A program made the position numbers and the translations under genes. 14,219 nt of DNA. Source: SIG440 sp045648205. GTDB taxonomy: Bacteria > Bacillota > Clostridia > Monoglobales > Monoglobaceae. The notes below the pieces were generated by a model. That model had not been told where the DNA came from and searched no databases. It worked only from the letters and a program-made list of their open reading frames with translations. Positions 12,642 through 14,219 of the stretch are shown here, piece after piece (the first letter of the stretch is position 1; the number at the start of each line of letters is the position of its first letter). The stretch spans positions 1 through 14,219 of the forward strand of contig JAZRNM010000039.1 of assembly GCA_045648205.1 (NCBI GenBank), given 5' to 3'.

Positions 12642-12686
12642 AAAAAGAAACGACAATCTTCTATGCGAAAATTGTCGTTTCTTTTT
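12642..12686. terminator. Terminator of tRNA-Trp, probably bidirectional
   Basis: A perfect 16-bp stem (12642-12657 with 12671-12686) and a 13-nt loop. On the minus strand it ends in a T-run and its first base is the last A of the tRNA CCA tail, so there is no spacer. On the plus strand the T-run (12682-12686) could end the AraC-type transcript. Confidence 0.85.
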
Positions 12687-12761
12687 GGCAGGGGCAGTAG
12701 GATTTGAACCCACGACTTACAGTTTTGGAGACTGTCGCTCTACCAGCTGAACTATACCCCT
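12686..12761 (-). tRNA. tRNA-Trp (anticodon CCA)
   Basis: 76 nt with the 3' CCA encoded. Acceptor arms AGGGGTA and TGCCCCT pair (one G-U), with discriminator G. The anticodon arm is ACAGT-CTCCAAA-ACTGT, which places CCA at positions 34-36. The T arm contains GTGGGTTCAAATCCTAC. G after the 7-bp stem marks the discriminator base usual for bacterial Trp tRNA. It lies 62 nt downstream of rpsT on the same strand, behind a hairpin with a poor U-tract, so it may be co-transcribed with rpsT. Confidence 0.96.
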
Positions 12762-12781
12762 ATGTCAAGAGTGAAAACAGA

Positions 12782-12811
12782 GAGTGCACTATGTTTTTTC
12801 AAAGTGCACTC
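12782..12811 (-). terminator. Hairpin after rpsT, weak terminator
   Basis: A 9-bp perfect stem GAGTGCACT/AGTGCACTC with a 12-nt loop, followed on the minus strand by TCTGTTTTC. The interrupted U-tract suggests partial termination and read-through into tRNA-Trp. Confidence 0.65.
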
Positions 12812-12823
12812 CTGAATTGAAAA

Positions 12824-13084
12824 CTACGCAAGTTTATTCATTGCAGATGCATACTGGCTCTTTCTGCGTGCAGCAGTATTCTTGTGGAGAATACCCTTAG
12901 CAACAGCCTGGTCTGTCTTTTTAACAACAGCAGCATATGCAACAGAGGCTGCATCTTTGCCTTCGCTGAGTGCCGCTTCAAACTTCTTGATTGAAGTCTT
13001 GAGCTGTGACTTAACCATCTGATTCTGCAAAGTCTTTGTAGCAATAACCTTTACTCTTTTCTTAGCTGATTTAATATTAGGCAT
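12824..13084 (-). CDS. rpsT: 30S ribosomal protein S20
   Basis: 86 aa, the usual length. The start MPNIKSAKKRVKVIATKTLQ is typical of S20, as are KSQLKTSIKKFEAALSEGK in the middle and GILHKNTAARRKSQYASAMN at the end. The highly basic helical bundle binds 16S rRNA early in 30S assembly. GGAGGTG lies 6-7 nt before the ATG at 13084; a longer in-frame reading upstream would cross the promoter and is rejected. It has its own promoter, divergent from glnN. Confidence 0.98.
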   Translation of the reverse strand: MPNIKSAKKRVKVIATKTLQNQMVKSQLKTSIKKFEAALSEGKDAASVAYAAVVKKTDQAVAKGILHKNTAARRKSQYASAMNKLA

Positions 13085-13130
13085 GATTTCACCTCCAATT
13101 ATTATTCTCAATTTCAAGTCAACTTCCAAT

Positions 13131-13159
13131 ATAATAACATACATTTTTCGAAAAATCAA
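13131..13159 (-). promoter_or_regulatory. Sigma-A promoter of rpsT
   Basis: TTGATT (13159-13154), 17-bp spacer, TATTAT (13136-13131), giving a leader of about 40 nt. The AT-rich stretch 13160-13196 between this and the divergent glnN promoter may act as an UP element for both. Confidence 0.8.
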
Positions 13160-13196
13160 GCATTTTTTTAAAATATTTATAAATTTTTTATTTGTA

Positions 13197-13225
13197 TTGA
13201 CAAAACAGGACTATCTGTGTATAAT
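13197..13225 (+). promoter_or_regulatory. Sigma-A promoter of glnN
   Basis: Consensus TTGACA (13197-13202), 17-bp spacer, TATAAT (13220-13225). The predicted start point near 13232 lies only about 9 nt before a strong terminator-like hairpin. Confidence 0.88.
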
Positions 13226-13238
13226 TTAGTTATAGTCC
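13208..13238 (+). promoter_or_regulatory. Inverted repeat straddling the glnN -10 box, possible operator
   Basis: GGACTAT (13208-13214) and ATAGTCC (13232-13238) are perfect inverted 7-mers 17 nt apart, centred on the -10 box. A dimeric regulator bound here would block the promoter. The second half also has a complement, GGACT (13297-13301), later in the leader, so it may instead act in RNA. Confidence 0.5.
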
Positions 13239-13240
13239 GT

Positions 13241-13286
13241 AAGGGGTGCTGTGGGTATTCCCACGGTGCCCCTTTAAGTTTTTATT
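13241..13286 (+). terminator. Attenuator-like terminator in the glnN leader
   Basis: A 15-bp stem with a few G-U pairs (13241-13255 with 13260-13274), loop TATT, then TAAGTTTTTATT. It lies between the glnN promoter and gene, with no gene upstream that it could end. AGTCC (13234-13238) can pair with GGACT (13297-13301) around it. Confidence 0.75.
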
Positions 13287-13336
13287 ACATTATTTTGGAC
13301 TTTTACTCTACATATTATATATAGGAGGAAAATGCC

Positions 13337-14219
13337 TTGACAAACATACCGGAGATTTTCGGCAGTCTTGTTTTCAATGAAGCCGTTATGAAAGAACGAC
13401 TTCCGGAAGAAATTTACAAGGCTCTGAAACAAACAATTAACGACGGAAAAAGTCTTGACCGCAGTGTGGCTGATATTATTGCCACAGCAATGAAGGACTG
13501 GGCAATTGAAAAAGGTGCCACACACTTCACACATTGGTTCCAGCCAATGACCGGGATAACTGCCGAAAAGCACGACAGTTTCATCACACCGGGGAAGAAC
13601 GGCAGCATCATTATGGAATTTTCAGGCAAGGAGCTCATAAAAGGTGAGCCCGACGCTTCATCATTCCCTTCCGGCGGACTTCGTGCCACATTTGAAGCAA
13701 GAGGCTACACCGCCTGGGACCCCACCTCCTATGCTTTCATAAAAGACGGAACACTTTGCATTCCCACCGCTTTCTGTTCTTTCGGCGGAGAATCGCTTGA
13801 CAAAAAAACACCTCTGCTCCGTTCAATGCAGGCAATAAACAAGCAGGCACTCAGAATCCTCAAACTCTTCGGCAAAACCGACATAACACGGGTTGTTCCA
13901 ACCGTTGGCCCCGAACAGGAATATTTTCTTGTAGACAAGGAAATGTTTGAAAAGAGAAAGGACCTCATATATTGTGGAAGAACTCTCTTTGGAGCACCCG
14001 CTCCCAAGGGTCAGGAAATGGAGGACCATTATTTCGGTCACTTAAAGCCAAGGGTTTCTGCATTTATGAAGGAGCTTGACAAGGAGCTCTGGAAGCTTGG
14101 AATTTTATCAAAGACCAAGCACAACGAAGCAGCACCCGCTCAACATGAGCTTGCTCCCATATTCACAACAACAAACATTGCCACCGACCACAATCAGTTG
14201 ACAATGGAAATGCTCAAGG
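13337..14219 (+). CDS. glnN: Type III glutamine synthetase, N-terminal part
   Basis: The first 294 codons; the gene continues past the right edge (GSIII is about 700 aa). It makes glutamine from glutamate, ammonia and ATP as a large dodecamer. The start is TTG at 13337 (TNIPEIFGSLVFNEAVMKER), with AGGAGG 8 nt upstream; the ATG five bases earlier reads into a stop after two codons. GSIII signatures are THFTHWFQPMTG (62-73), the EFSGKELIKGEPDASSFPSG segment, GPEQEYFLVD (191-200, catalytic Glu residues) and KTKHNEAAPAQHELAPIF near the edge. Leader features (operator-like repeat, attenuator) suggest nitrogen-dependent control. Confident family call. Confidence 0.96.
   Translation, partial: MTNIPEIFGSLVFNEAVMKERLPEEIYKALKQTINDGKSLDRSVADIIATAMKDWAIEKGATHFTHWFQPMTGITAEKHDSFITPGKNGSIIMEFSGKELIKGEPDASSFPSGGLRATFEARGYTAWDPTSYAFIKDGTLCIPTAFCSFGGESLDKKTPLLRSMQAINKQALRILKLFGKTDITRVVPTVGPEQEYFLVDKEMFEKRKDLIYCGRTLFGAPAPKGQEMEDHYFGHLKPRVSAFMKELDKELWKLGILSKTKHNEAAPAQHELAPIFTTTNIATDHNQLTMEMLK

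Overview
The window looks like chromosomal DNA of a low-to-mid GC, anaerobic Firmicute, most likely a gut-type clostridium of the Oscillospiraceae/Ruminococcaceae group. The grounds are strong AGGAGG ribosome-binding sites, TTGACA/TATAAT promoters with 17-bp spacers, a type III glutamine synthetase, a YkvI-type transporter, and a small MKKFYETP peptide of a kind I associate with these bacteria. The family placement is inference from gene content. There is no phage, insertion sequence or CRISPR array.

Layout. Positions 1-2260 (minus strand): the start of a purine operon, promoter > ZTP (pfl) riboswitch with an overlapping terminator > purE > purF > purM (cut by the window edge). Positions 2303-2989: tmk with its own promoter. 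Positions 3143-3491 (plus): two tandem tiny Cys-rich membrane peptides and a terminator. Positions 3498-4586 (minus): a two-gene unit of a secreted protein of unknown function and a 67-aa leader-like peptide. Positions 4702-8341 (minus): the rpmG-secE-nusG-rplK-rplA-rplJ-rplL cluster, with an L10 leader and attenuator, a likely L1-binding leader before rplK, and a terminator directly after rplL (rpoB does not follow). Positions 8449-9462 (plus): a YkvI-like membrane transporter. Positions 9498-11409 (minus): an overlapping pair, a sugar nucleotidyltransferase and an APH-fold sugar 1-kinase. Positions 11583-12509 (plus): a divergent AraC-type regulator. Positions 12519-13159 (minus): rpsT, tRNA-Trp and an intergenic region rich in inverted repeats. 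Positions 13197-14219 (plus): glnN (GSIII, cut by the window edge) behind a strong promoter and an attenuator-like hairpin.

How the parts work together. Most of the window is core growth machinery: nucleotide synthesis (purE/F/M, tmk), ribosome and transcription factors, and ammonia assimilation (glnN). Much of it appears to be controlled in RNA leaders: ZTP sensing for purines, L10 and L1 autogenous control for ribosomal proteins, and a probable attenuator for glnN. The kinase/nucleotidyltransferase pair is likely a sugar salvage route giving a nucleotide sugar, possibly under the divergent AraC regulator.

The most unusual items are: a PurF whose glutaminase pocket has lost all four key residues although its PRPP and Fe-S sites are intact; the tandem Cys-rich micropeptides; the secreted protein/leader-like peptide pair; and the glnN control region.
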